A stretch of DNA of 64,000 bases from Bacteroidales bacterium SW299 (GTDB lineage: Bacteria > Bacteroidota > Bacteroidia > Bacteroidales > Bacteroidaceae), in NCBI GenBank assembly GCA_019550975.1, contig SDWH01000018.1, positions 1 through 64,000 on the forward strand, read 5' to 3'. The translations under genes and the position numbers were made by a program. The notes below the pieces were generated by a model that saw nothing but the letters and a program-made list of their open reading frames with translations, made no database searches and was not told the DNA's origin. Positions 45,120 to 54,557 of this stretch are shown one piece after another; within the stretch, counting starts at the first letter, position 1, and each line of letters begins with the position of its first letter.

Positions 45120-46868
45120 TCAGTTGCTTGTCGGATTCTGAGTCAGTGTAGAGCCGCTTGGATAGGCATCGATAGCTGATTGCGGGATGAAGTAAACCAC
45201 GCGATAGTCCGTAGCCGGGATGTCTTCCGTCGCATTGTGCGGACCCGGATACCTTCTAACCAGCGAATCACCGTTGCGGAACACGTCATAGCTGCGTTCT
45301 GCCTGATATGCAAGTTCCAGCTGGCGTTCCTTGTCGACCAGTTCCGATGCCGTGGTTGCATTGAACTCGCTTGCATCGTATTCGCCTCCCGTAATGGCAC
45401 GCCCGCGGATGGTATTGACATCGTTCATTGCCTCATTGATGTTTCCCATTTTCACATAGGCTTCGGCACGGTTAAGATACATTTCGTCCAGACGGGAGAT
45501 GATGGGCGAATGGAGCTGTGAATCCAGACCATCCTCGCGCGAGCATTTCGTGATATAGAACTCAGGGTAGCCGTTGTTGAGAGTGATGTAATAGTCAATG
45601 ACTCCCGTGTATGAAACGCCGCCGTAATTGATGGTGTAGTATTCTTCATCGGAATCTCTTCCGTCAGTGGGAGTCAGCGTGTAAGTTTCTTCTCCCTCCG
45701 TGCATGACGTATGATCGGCGTTCACCGTCAGTTGTTTGTAGATATATCCCGTATTGGCCGAGTTGGGAGTGATGAAGCGGAACACTTCCGTGTAGTTTCC
45801 GTCGTCATCCTGCTCGTATTGCGGCTCGATGAAGGCGGCGCGGACATCCACGATGTTTTCCTGATCCGGACGCCAGTCGTTGCGGCCCGTTTCGTCCAGC
45901 AGCTCAAGGTATTTGGCGCTGGCGTACATCTCTCCCCAGCCCATTCCTCCGATGTTCGAGTACATCCCACCGACAGTATAGTAGTAATCATATCCTGAAA
46001 ATTCGCTGGCAAGCCGTTTTACGACGAATATGTCTTCGGAGTAGTTCTCCGGAGTTGTCCGGCTCGAATTCATATAGTCATCGCGTGAGGCCAACGTGTA
46101 TTGTCCGGAGTTGATTACTGCATCGGCATAATAGCGTGCCGAATCTGCATAGGTTGTGTTCGGACTTTCATAAGTGCCGCTCATATACAGATAGATGCGC
46201 GAAAGCATGGCTTGGGCTGCTTCTTTGGAGGCATAGGCAGGGCCGTCGTCGCGGGTCAGTGTCGCTTCGGCTATTCGCAAGTCATAGATGGCCTGCTGGT
46301 AGGTTACTTCCACCGTAGACCGGTCGGGCAGGCTCAGGTTGTCCATGTCATCAGGCGTTCCGTTGACGATGGGCACTCCCAGATTCGTTTCCGGGCTCTG
46401 GTAATAAGGGCGGCCGAACGCACGGCACAGGTAGAAATACATCATGCCCCGGATATAGTGGCATTCGCCCAACTGACTGAGGATTTCAGCATCTTCGGTT
46501 TCGCCTATCATGTCGATGATGTTTGACGCTTGGGCAATGGCCTTGTAGCCGTAGTCCCAGAAATTCTGCAGGCGGTAGTTGTCCGGAGTGCGCGAGAATG
46601 TGATGAACTCGTAGAAATCGTCGGTGGATGAGCCGCGGATCATCATATTGTCACCTGCGTATTCTCCCAGGCGGTGCATCGGGTCGGACCATGTCTTTAA
46701 CTGCGCATATGCTCCGTCAATCAGGCTGCTTAATGTTTCAGACGGATTTGATGTGACCTGTTCGGATGCCACGCTGCTGGTGGGGAAACGGTCTAGGTCG
46801 CACGAGCTTAAACCTCCGGCAATCAGGGCCGAGGTCAGAACTATTGAAGTAAATATGTTGTTTCTCAT
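45120..46868 (-). CDS. SusD/RagB-family surface glycan-binding lipoprotein
   Basis: 582 residues. Signal peptide and lipobox LSSC (Cys23), then the alpha-helical TPR-like SusD fold: TSSLIDGAYAQ-like N-terminus, GECHYIRGMMYFYLCRAFGR, DEMYLNRAEAYVKMGNINEA and DKERQLELAYQAERSYDVFR, ending with the VVYFIPQSAID family signature. It forms the lid of the SusC transporter at the outer membrane. No glycoside hydrolase, protease, hybrid sensor or anti-sigma gene is adjacent, so the ligand is unknown. Confidence 0.94.
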   Translation of the reverse strand: MRNNIFTSIVLTSALIAGGLSSCDLDRFPTSSVASEQVTSNPSETLSSLIDGAYAQLKTWSDPMHRLGEYAGDNMMIRGSSTDDFYEFITFSRTPDNYRLQNFWDYGYKAIAQASNIIDMIGETEDAEILSQLGECHYIRGMMYFYLCRAFGRPYYQSPETNLGVPIVNGTPDDMDNLSLPDRSTVEVTYQQAIYDLRIAEATLTRDDGPAYASKEAAQAMLSRIYLYMSGTYESPNTTYADSARYYADAVINSGQYTLASRDDYMNSSRTTPENYSEDIFVVKRLASEFSGYDYYYTVGGMYSNIGGMGWGEMYASAKYLELLDETGRNDWRPDQENIVDVRAAFIEPQYEQDDDGNYTEVFRFITPNSANTGYIYKQLTVNADHTSCTEGEETYTLTPTDGRDSDEEYYTINYGGVSYTGVIDYYITLNNGYPEFYITKCSREDGLDSQLHSPIISRLDEMYLNRAEAYVKMGNINEAMNDVNTIRGRAITGGEYDASEFNATTASELVDKERQLELAYQAERSYDVFRNGDSLVRRYPGPHNATEDIPATDYRVVYFIPQSAIDAYPSGSTLTQNPTSN

Positions 46869-46879
46869 AAAATCGCTGT

Positions 46880-49800
46880 TTAGAAAGTTAAGTTGATGCC
46901 AAACATGAATTTGCGGGTAGTAGGATACGAGATATTGGCCGTACCTATCGACTTGTATGTGCCTGTATCTTCGTCGTAAGATGCTGAAATTTCAGGGTCA
47001 ATGCCTGAGAATCCTGTTATGGTGAACACGTTCTCAGCCATAAAGTAGATGCGCATGTTCTGGATGTAATATTTGGGCAGCTTCAGGTTATATCCGATAG
47101 ACAGCGACCGGAGCTTCAGGTAATCTCCGTCTTCCAGGTATCTGGTTGATGCGCTGTTGGAGTTGCTGTCGTTTCCGTAGCTTGCCAGCGGGTGGGTGGC
47201 TATGTCGCCCGGTTTTTCCCAGCGGCTCCATCCGTCCATCAGTTTCATCTGGTTGCGGTCGGTATAAGCTCCGTCGGAGTCGTACTCCTGACGTGCATAG
47301 TTGTAGATCTTGCCGCCGATGGAGAATCCGAATGAAGCGCTGAGGTCAATGTTCTTCCATTGCACGAACGTGTTGAATCCGCCGAACAGGTCGGGCGAAG
47401 TGGATTCGGTTATCACCTGGTTGGCTTCCGAGTAGTTGCTTGTCGTTTCACGGCTGCCTTCTTCATCGTTCACGTACCATAGCGGTGATCCGGTTTCGGG
47501 ATCAACTCCTGCCCATTCGCGCAGGTAATAGCAGTCGGTTCCGTATCCCACCTTCAGCACTTTGTCTGCGGCTCCGGCAATGTTCGTGTCGTTTCCTCCT
47601 CCGCCTATGATCGTCAGATCCGGGTCGTCACCGTACAGCTTCTCTACCGTGTTGACATTGTGCCCCAAGTTCAGGTCTACGCTCCACAACCAGTCTTTCG
47701 TGCGGACGATATCGCCTCCGATGGTCAGTTCGATACCTTTGTTGCTGACCTCGCCCACATTCTGCCAGCGGCTGGTCACGCCAGTCAGGCCGGATACAGG
47801 CACCTGATACAGAGCGTTCTTCGTATATTTGTTATAGTAGTCAAATACCAGGCGCAGGCGGTTCTTGAAGAAGTTGGCATCGATACCGATTCCGCCGGTG
47901 TAGGTTGTTTCCCATGTGAAGTTGCTGTTTCCTACCTGGCTGATCAGCAGGGCAGGCGTTCCGTTATAGTTTGCGGAAGCAGAATAAAGGTCATACGACG
48001 GATAACGTGCATAGGGAATGTTTCCTACCGAACCGTAAGAAGCACGGAGCTTCAGCATATCCACCCATGGGGCATTGAACCAGCTTTCCTGATGGATGTT
48101 CCATCCTGCACTGATTGAGAAGAAGTTACCGTATTTGTTGTTTGCTCCGAAGTTTGACGCGCCGTCGCGGCGGATTGAGGCTTCAGCCAGATATTTGCCG
48201 TCGTAAGCATAGTTGGCCTTCATGAAATAAGACTGTTTGGCCCATTCAGTCAGGCTTCCGCCTACGGCTTCTGGAGTAGATGTAGCGTCAAGCACGCCCA
48301 CGCCGGATATAAGTCCCGTACCAGTAGCCGAAATGGCTTTGTCGCGCGTAGAGAGGAACTCATAGGCCAGCAATGCCTGTACGGAGTGCTTGCCGAAAAG
48401 CTTGTTGAAAGTCAGGTACTGGTTGGTGTACAAACGCGTGGAGTTGCTCTGGTATTCGCTCACACGTCCCTGAACACCCGAAGCGCTGTCTGTGTTGGGG
48501 TCTGTGTATTGCGAATAGTAGTAGCCTCTGTAACGGTAGCTGTTTACAGAAGTAAATGTCAGCCAGTCTGTGAACTTGATGTCAAAGTCAAAGTTTCCGG
48601 AGAACTCGTAAGTCTTGTAGTCCGTATGGTCGCCGTTGGCAAGCGCGTTGAGGTAGTTCGTATCTGACGAGTCTACCCAGCCGCTGTAGCGGTCCGGCAC
48701 CAGATTGCCTTCTTCATCATACGGGCTGTCCCACGGGAACATGGTGTACATTGACGTTACGTCATACTGCGCATCGTATGTGTCGATCATTGACCCTGAA
48801 ACGTTAGGCTTGATTGTCAGCCATTTGACGGGCTGGTATATGGTGCGGTAGCGGAAACTGTAGCGTGTATAGTCGTATCCTTTTACTGCGCCCGATTCGT
48901 CGTAATATCCCAGTGAGAAATAGGAGCGTATCTTTTCGTTGCCTCCCGAAAGCGAAATGTTATAGTCTTGAGTGAAACCTGACTGTGAGGCGAGATCCCA
49001 CCAGCTGAAGTCAGCGTTCCGCAGGTCCGAATTATAACGGCTGAATGTGATGTCTTCCTGATTGGGAAACGAAGCGTAGTAGTCATAAAGTTCCGCACCG
49101 TTCATCATCTTCATGTTGCCGGTTGTCAGTCGGCTTATACCCAGCTTAACGGAGGCGTTTACAGTCATTTTTTCCACTTTGCCGGCTTTTGTAGTGACCA
49201 CGATGACACCGTTTGCGCCTTGCGAACCGAAGATGGCGGTTGATGCAGCGTCTTTCAGCACTGTAAGTGTTTCAATGTCTGAAGGGTTCAGCACACCGGG
49301 ATCTTCACCCACAATTACGCCGTCGATAACCCACAGGGGCGAGGTGCTTCCGCTCAACGTGGCGCGTCCGCGGATCTGTACGGCTCCGTTTGAGCCGGGC
49401 TGGCTGGAACCGGGAGCAACGTATACGCCTGAAATCTTGCCGTTCAGCATGTTCTCGACATTAGGCGTGGTGATGTCAGCCAGCTTTTCCTGTTTCAGTG
49501 TTGCCATAGCTCCCGTCAGGCTTTCCTTTTTCTGGACACCGTATCCTACAACGACAACTTCGTCTAGTTCATGCGAGCTTTCTTCCAGCTTGATGTCATA
49601 TTTTGTCTTCCCCGGGACAACTTTGATTGTAATGGTATTGTAGCCGATGTAGCTTATGGTAAGTTCTGTGTTTTCCGCTACCGTCAAGATATATTCACCG
49701 TTCATGTTGGTAATCGTTCCGACGCGCGGATTGTTTTTGTCTGCTATTGAGGCCCCGATGATGCTTTCCCCCTTTGCATCGGTGACAACGCCGCTTATCG

Positions 49801-49960
49801 TAACTTTCTTGGATTGCTGTTGCACCTTTGATGCTGCAACGGCTTGGTTTTCTGCCGGGATTGGATTTGTGCCGGCAATGACAGACGTGGAAACAAAGAG
49901 CATACTCCACAGGATGGTCGTTCGTGGGTACTCTCTAAACATGTGTACATAATTTCTCAT
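46880..49960 (-). CDS. SusC/RagA-family TonB-dependent receptor
   Basis: 1026 residues. Signal peptide (TTILWSMLFVSTSVIAG), a CarboxypepD_reg-like domain (about 52-130: KVTISGVVTDAKGESIIGAS), the LDEVVVVGYG block, a plug domain (about 140-260, with GSQGANGVIVVTTK) and a 22-strand barrel ending KFMFGINLTF. It imports oligomers across the outer membrane with the SusD partner encoded 11 bp downstream. There is no N-terminal signalling (STN) domain, so it is not an ECF-sigma transducer. Confidence 0.95.
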   Translation of the reverse strand: MRNYVHMFREYPRTTILWSMLFVSTSVIAGTNPIPAENQAVAASKVQQQSKKVTISGVVTDAKGESIIGASIADKNNPRVGTITNMNGEYILTVAENTELTISYIGYNTITIKVVPGKTKYDIKLEESSHELDEVVVVGYGVQKKESLTGAMATLKQEKLADITTPNVENMLNGKISGVYVAPGSSQPGSNGAVQIRGRATLSGSTSPLWVIDGVIVGEDPGVLNPSDIETLTVLKDAASTAIFGSQGANGVIVVTTKAGKVEKMTVNASVKLGISRLTTGNMKMMNGAELYDYYASFPNQEDITFSRYNSDLRNADFSWWDLASQSGFTQDYNISLSGGNEKIRSYFSLGYYDESGAVKGYDYTRYSFRYRTIYQPVKWLTIKPNVSGSMIDTYDAQYDVTSMYTMFPWDSPYDEEGNLVPDRYSGWVDSSDTNYLNALANGDHTDYKTYEFSGNFDFDIKFTDWLTFTSVNSYRYRGYYYSQYTDPNTDSASGVQGRVSEYQSNSTRLYTNQYLTFNKLFGKHSVQALLAYEFLSTRDKAISATGTGLISGVGVLDATSTPEAVGGSLTEWAKQSYFMKANYAYDGKYLAEASIRRDGASNFGANNKYGNFFSISAGWNIHQESWFNAPWVDMLKLRASYGSVGNIPYARYPSYDLYSASANYNGTPALLISQVGNSNFTWETTYTGGIGIDANFFKNRLRLVFDYYNKYTKNALYQVPVSGLTGVTSRWQNVGEVSNKGIELTIGGDIVRTKDWLWSVDLNLGHNVNTVEKLYGDDPDLTIIGGGGNDTNIAGAADKVLKVGYGTDCYYLREWAGVDPETGSPLWYVNDEEGSRETTSNYSEANQVITESTSPDLFGGFNTFVQWKNIDLSASFGFSIGGKIYNYARQEYDSDGAYTDRNQMKLMDGWSRWEKPGDIATHPLASYGNDSNSNSASTRYLEDGDYLKLRSLSIGYNLKLPKYYIQNMRIYFMAENVFTITGFSGIDPEISASYDEDTGTYKSIGTANISYPTTRKFMFGINLTF

Positions 49961-50012
49961 GCTCGTGTCGTTTTGAAGTTAAACTTTAGTTTTTACACTC
50001 TGATTTATTGAT

Positions 50013-50024
50013 ACAGTATACTGT
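50013..50024. promoter_or_regulatory. 12-bp palindrome in the susC leader
   Basis: ACAGTATACTGT is a perfect palindrome located about 60 bp downstream of the predicted susC start site, in the 5' leader. It may be an operator. Confidence 0.4.
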
Positions 50025-50089
50025 TTTTTATAGTATTTTGTCTAGACTTAATTTTATGCAATAATGAATTTATAGTAGTTAAGTTGTTG

Positions 50090-50118
50090 CAAATATACAA
50101 ATATATTTTATCTGACAA
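50090..50118 (-). promoter_or_regulatory. susCD promoter
   Basis: Minus-strand -7 TATATTTG at 50090-50097 with TTG (-33) at 50116-50118, 18 bp apart. A second overlapping TATATTTG at 50098-50105 is possible. The leader to the susC ATG is about 125 nt. Confidence 0.6.
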
Positions 50119-50410
50119 TATTCTTTCTTAGAAAAATATTAACAAGCAATATGTCAAAATAAATGAATAAATTGTGATTTTTAGTATTTGTTTTTCTGTG
50201 TAATGTGAGATTTTTGTAAATATTATTTGAACGTTTTTGAAAATGTTGCGGGATGGCAGGCGTTTTTTTAACTTCATTTTCGGGAAAGAGATGAAACTGT
50301 TTCGGCCGGTTGCTGGAAAAATGGATGCACATTTTGCCCGTTGGGACTAAAAGCCTGTCGTTTAAAACTCTAGGGAGCGGTGCGTGTTTGCGTGGGTTTG
50401 CAAAGCAGAT
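50119..50410. other. AT-rich intergenic region upstream of susC
   Basis: No gene recognised. It contains the right copy of AGCCTGTCGTTTAAA (50352-50366). Confidence 0.5.
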
Positions 50411-50441
50411 TTGCCCATCTTCATAAATAATTGTATCTTTA
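50411..50441 (+). promoter_or_regulatory. Promoter of the DUF6621-like gene
   Basis: TTG at 50411-50413 and TATCTTTA at 50434-50441 with 20 bp between; one mismatch to TAnnTTTG. Confidence 0.55.
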
Positions 50442-50461
50442 TCCGCTCAAAAATGCGATGT

Positions 50462-51043
50462 ATGGAAAAAATAACTTTTGCCCCGAATGTCCTTTTGATA
50501 GACGCTGCCTGCCTGAATCGTGTAGGAAATGATATGGCGCGCCATTTTGCGCCGTTGGTGAATCGTGAACTTCCGAAAGCGGATTTGTCACTGCTGCTTG
50601 AATGCCTGGCTTTGGATGCCGGAGTGCAGCCCGGAGAAAATGAGATACAGGTCATATTTATTTATGACGGAAGCACCAGGCGGATGAACTTCTGTGAACC
50701 GTCGGATTTAGGCAAGGAATTGCATGATGTGGCTTTCAAAAGCCGGTTGGGAGAGTTCTCCATCTATAGTTTCCAGCCTTCAGGCATGGCCTCGCGTGAA
50801 GATCTGTTCATCGAGTCGCTCCGGATTATCGGCGAGTCGAAAGAAGCGCAGTGTGTTGGGGTTGTTCCCGATGAACCAGCTTATGGAAGCAAGACAGCCG
50901 ATGAGGTCAGCAAGTGGGAGAAGAAAGATAAAGCAACGCTGTTCGGCATGAATCCGCCGTCGCAGCTTTCTGCCAGATGGCAGTTTGAGATGCTGGGATA
51001 CGCTGTGCTTCAGTCGCTGGGCATCCGTGCTGATGAACTTTAA
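50462..51043 (+). CDS. Uncharacterised Bacteroidales protein (DUF6621-like)
   Basis: 193 residues from MEKITFAPNVLLIDAACLNR; a longer frame from 50384 crosses the promoter. Features are FAPLVNRELPKADLSLLLEC, IQVIFIYDGSTRRMNF, and a C-terminal LFGMNPPSQLSARWQFEMLG. No signal peptide. It matches an uncharacterised family in this order. It is followed 11 bp later by a LysR regulator and likely shares its transcript. Confidence 0.8.
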   Translation: MEKITFAPNVLLIDAACLNRVGNDMARHFAPLVNRELPKADLSLLLECLALDAGVQPGENEIQVIFIYDGSTRRMNFCEPSDLGKELHDVAFKSRLGEFSIYSFQPSGMASREDLFIESLRIIGESKEAQCVGVVPDEPAYGSKTADEVSKWEKKDKATLFGMNPPSQLSARWQFEMLGYAVLQSLGIRADEL

Positions 51044-51054
51044 GCGGGAGAGTC

Positions 51055-51951
51055 ATGTCTGATTTCCGATTGAAGGCATTCTATAGTGTGGCGAAGAATC
51101 TGAGCTTCACCAAGGCTTCGCAGGAACTGTTTGTCAGCCAGCCGGCCGTGACCAGGCATGTGCATGAACTGGAAAGCATGTATCAGGTGCGTCTGTTTGA
51201 CCGGAAGGGAAATACAATCTCTTTGACCGAGGCTGGGCGTGTGCTCATGGAGCATTGCGAACGGATTCTTGCCGAGTACCGCAAGCTTGAGTACGATATG
51301 CATCAGCTTAACAACGAGTGTGCCGGGGAGTTGAGGCTGGGGGCAAGCACTACCATTTCGCGTTATGTGCTTCCGCCCGTGCTGGCAAGGTTTACAGAAC
51401 GGTATCCGAAAATAAATGTGTCGCTTATCGACATGAATTCCCGCCATATAGAGAATGCGCTTCAGGAAAACAGCATTGATGTCGGGATGGTGGAAGGAGT
51501 GTTCCGCGTTCCTAATCTCCGTTACGAACCGTTCCTGTGTGATGAGCTGGTTCCTGTGGCATGTTGTTCGGGCAAGTGGAATGTTCCTGAGGAACTGTCG
51601 CTGGAGGAATTTGTCCGTATGCCTTTGGTATTGCGTGAGCGCGGTTCGGGAACGCTTGACGCCATTGAAATGGCTTTGTCGGAAAAAGGACTGAAACTTT
51701 CGTCACTGAACGTGCGTATGTATTTGGGCAGCACGGAGAGCATCAAGTCGTTTCTGCGTTACAGTGACTGCATGGGAATCGTTTCGGTGTTTGCTGTCGA
51801 CCGTGAGCTTCGTTCGGGAGAGTTCCGGGTTGTCGATGTGGACGGTTTCCGCTTCAAACGCCATTTCTGTTTCGTTTCCGCCCAAGGGCAAGAAGCGGAT
51901 ACCGCTCTCAACTTCATTCAGTTTGTAAAGGATATGGTGAAGAACGTTTGA
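51055..51951 (+). CDS. LysR-family transcriptional regulator
   Basis: 298 residues. The N-terminal winged HTH contains FTKASQELFVSQPAVTRHVH and the linker helix; a periplasmic-binding-like effector domain (about 90-295) begins GELRLGASTTISRYVLPPVL. It resembles the CysB/CbbR-type subgroup; the effector is unknown. LysR regulators often control a neighbouring gene: candidates are the co-transcribed DUF6621-like gene or the convergent AmpG-like permease. Confidence 0.93.
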   Translation: MSDFRLKAFYSVAKNLSFTKASQELFVSQPAVTRHVHELESMYQVRLFDRKGNTISLTEAGRVLMEHCERILAEYRKLEYDMHQLNNECAGELRLGASTTISRYVLPPVLARFTERYPKINVSLIDMNSRHIENALQENSIDVGMVEGVFRVPNLRYEPFLCDELVPVACCSGKWNVPEELSLEEFVRMPLVLRERGSGTLDAIEMALSEKGLKLSSLNVRMYLGSTESIKSFLRYSDCMGIVSVFAVDRELRSGEFRVVDVDGFRFKRHFCFVSAQGQEADTALNFIQFVKDMVKNV

Positions 51952-51957
51952 ATGTTT

Positions 51958-53238
51958 TCATTTCTTTCCGAATTTCGGGTCAATCTTCAGCAAGGCGGTT
52001 ACACCGAAAGTGGCGAGCGTGCAGGCCATGATCCAGACAAAGAAAAGCCGGTATCCTAAAGTTTCTTGCATCCATCCGGCAATCATGCCCGGAAGCATCA
52101 TGCCCAGTGCCATGAAGGCCGTGCAAATGGCATAGTGGGAAGTCTTGTGATTCCCGTCTTTTGAAAAATAAATCAAATAAAGCATGTAGGCGGTGAATCC
52201 GAATCCGTAGCCGAACTGTTCGATGAATATGCAGCTGTTGATGATCCACAGGCTGGAAGGAAGGGCATAGCTCATGTATACATAAACGATGTCGGGGAGG
52301 GAAATGGCCCATACCATCGGCCATAGCCAGCGTTTCAGTCCGTGTCGGGACACGGCTATTCCTCCAAGTATTCCTCCTAAGGTCAGTCCGATGATCCCGA
52401 GTGTTCCTTGCGAAAATCCTATCTGTGCGGTAGTCATTCCCAGTCCTCCTTTTTCGGGCGGATCAAGCAGGAAGGGGATTCCCATCTTGGCCAGCTGCGC
52501 TTCGGGCAGCCGGTAGAGCAGCATGAAAAGAATGGCTGCCAGAGCCTGTTTCTTGCGGAAAAAGGATGCGATTGTTTCGGCGAATCCGCAGAGGATGTTG
52601 CGTGCCTGTATTCCGGCCTGTGCCGGGCAGTCGTCTGCCGGGCGGGGAAGAAGAAACGAGTGGTAGAGCCACAGAGCCAGAATCATGCCGGAAAGGATAA
52701 AGAATGTGATGCTCCATGCATAGTCGATTCTTCCGCTTGTCTTTTCGAGAAATCCAGCCAGCATGATCAGAAGCCCTTGGCCTGCTATCGTGGCAAAACG
52801 GTAGAACGTGCTGCGGATGCCCACGAACAATGCTTGCTGATGGCTGGTCAGACCGAGCATGTAGAATCCGTCGGCGGCGATGTCGTGTGTGGCGGAGCTG
52901 AAAGCGATAAGCCAGAATACGGCCAATGTGAGCTGGAAGAAACGGTCGGTCGGGATGGTGAAGGCGATTCCCGCCAGTCCGGCCCCTAGCAATAGCTGCA
53001 TGCTGACAATCCACCAGCGTTTGGTTTTGAGCAAATCGACGAACGGGCTCCAAAGCGGCTTGATAACCCATGGCAGGTTGAGCCAGCTGGTATAGAGGGC
53101 TATGTCCGTATTGGAAATTCCCATGCGTTTGTACATCACCAGCGAGAGAATCATTGCGGCTACATACGGAAGTCCTTCGGCAAAATAGAGGGTAGGCACC
53201 CATGCCCAGGGAGAAATGCTCTTTATGCGTGCTTTCAT
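51958..53238 (-). CDS. AmpG-like MFS permease
   Basis: 426 residues, twelve predicted membrane segments. The N-terminus SPWAWVPTLYFAEGLPYVAA and the block ATHDIAADGFYML are typical of AmpG-type muropeptide permeases. By family it would bring anhydro-muropeptides or similar cell-wall fragments into the cytoplasm with protons. It follows a SpoIID/LytB gene by 4 bp, a peptidoglycan-remodelling context that supports this. Confidence 0.87.
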   Translation of the reverse strand: MKARIKSISPWAWVPTLYFAEGLPYVAAMILSLVMYKRMGISNTDIALYTSWLNLPWVIKPLWSPFVDLLKTKRWWIVSMQLLLGAGLAGIAFTIPTDRFFQLTLAVFWLIAFSSATHDIAADGFYMLGLTSHQQALFVGIRSTFYRFATIAGQGLLIMLAGFLEKTSGRIDYAWSITFFILSGMILALWLYHSFLLPRPADDCPAQAGIQARNILCGFAETIASFFRKKQALAAILFMLLYRLPEAQLAKMGIPFLLDPPEKGGLGMTTAQIGFSQGTLGIIGLTLGGILGGIAVSRHGLKRWLWPMVWAISLPDIVYVYMSYALPSSLWIINSCIFIEQFGYGFGFTAYMLYLIYFSKDGNHKTSHYAICTAFMALGMMLPGMIAGWMQETLGYRLFFVWIMACTLATFGVTALLKIDPKFGKK

Positions 53239-53242
53239 GTTT

Positions 53243-54553
53243 TCAATACAGTTTTCTGATGTCCGCCCCCTTGTAGTAATGGAGCAGGATTTCGTTATAG
53301 TTGTAGCCTTTTTCGCCCATTACGGCAGCTCCTATCTGGCAGAGTCCGACTCCGTGGCCCCATCCGGCGCCGGTCAGTTCGAACCATTCGGGAACGCCTT
53401 CCTTTTCCGGTCCCTTGTCGACAACGAATGCCGAACTGAACAGATGCGTTTCAGAAAGGACACGCCGGATCTCCAATTCTTTTCCGATGACCAGCGTCTT
53501 GTTTGTCCCGACAATTTTCAGTTTGCTGATTCTTCCGGACTTTCCCCGCTCTGCCGGTATCAGGTCGATGATGCATCCGTAGTCGCATTTCGTGTTCCGG
53601 CGGATCAGAGAAGCCAGTTCTTCTTGCGTGTAGCGCACTTTCCACCGGTAGAAATTGTCGGTTTGCTGGTCGTAGTTGTTCAGTATCTGTGTGATGATCC
53701 TGCTGTCATGCGTGTTGCAGAACGCTTCGGGAGTGCTTCTGATCCAGTGTTCCGCTTCCTTTTCATCGGTAAGGTCGGGCAGGTGTGATTCTTTTTCCGT
53801 GTCGCGCACGGCCGTGAGATAAGGATACGACTTGTCTTCCCAGCAATAGTTGAATTCTTCGCTTGCTCCTCCGCAGCATTTTGAAAACCGGGAGTCGCAG
53901 ATAGCGTGCTTGTACATGAGCACCTGTCCGCGGGTTGCTTTCACGGCTTCGGCCACACTGCGGTTTGAAGCGCGGGTAATTCCCTGGTACCGTTGGCAGT
54001 GGTCGTCCGCACATACGTCAAAGATCGTATGGTCTTCACGGTCGTACCACCGGATATATTCCGTGTCGGTCTTGATGAACGAGAAAAAGCCGTCGTGCTT
54101 CTTGCTGAGCGATTTCCGCTTCTCTATCTGTGCCAGCAGCCAGCTCCGTGATATTACGGCGTGGGCTTTCAGAAACTCCAGGGCGGAAGCGGCGTTCATT
54201 TCCGACGAGATGACGCTGGTCAGATACTCTTCTGCCGGCACCTGGTTGATTGCAGTTATTTTGCCTTCGTCAACTGTCAGCCGGAGCGATCCGAGAAACG
54301 TTTGCGTTTCCTGCTGTTCCCAATGGAAGTTGATGCCGATGGTGACATCGTACAAAGAGAATGAGGCATTCTCCTCCAATGGTGTGAATGTCAGTTCCTG
54401 ATACACGTTTCCGTTCCACAGTATGCCTCCTTCTTCGAAACTTACCTTTTGTTGCCCTTCTACGGTTTCTCCTTTGGCTATGTATTTGGCGTTCAGCGTG
54501 AAGTTTATTTCGAGGGCATTGACGATGCCTACATTTATTTCCGGTTCTTTCAT
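53243..54553 (-). CDS. SpoIID/LytB-domain protein
   Basis: 436 residues. SpoIID domain from about 100 to the end: PAEEYLTSVISSEMNAASAL with the catalytic Glu in SSEM, the LKAHAVISRSWLLAQI block, CRG-like CCGGASEEFNYCWED, and the final GWGHGVGLCQIGAAVMGEKG and LLHYYKGADI. By family it is a lytic transglycosylase acting on amidase-denuded glycan strands. No N-terminal signal peptide is evident from MKEPEINVGIV, which is unusual for an envelope enzyme and might mean action on imported fragments. It is between the DUF4922 fusion and the permease. Confidence 0.9.
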   Translation of the reverse strand: MKEPEINVGIVNALEINFTLNAKYIAKGETVEGQQKVSFEEGGILWNGNVYQELTFTPLEENASFSLYDVTIGINFHWEQQETQTFLGSLRLTVDEGKITAINQVPAEEYLTSVISSEMNAASALEFLKAHAVISRSWLLAQIEKRKSLSKKHDGFFSFIKTDTEYIRWYDREDHTIFDVCADDHCQRYQGITRASNRSVAEAVKATRGQVLMYKHAICDSRFSKCCGGASEEFNYCWEDKSYPYLTAVRDTEKESHLPDLTDEKEAEHWIRSTPEAFCNTHDSRIITQILNNYDQQTDNFYRWKVRYTQEELASLIRRNTKCDYGCIIDLIPAERGKSGRISKLKIVGTNKTLVIGKELEIRRVLSETHLFSSAFVVDKGPEKEGVPEWFELTGAGWGHGVGLCQIGAAVMGEKGYNYNEILLHYYKGADIRKLY

Positions 54554-54557
54554 AAGC

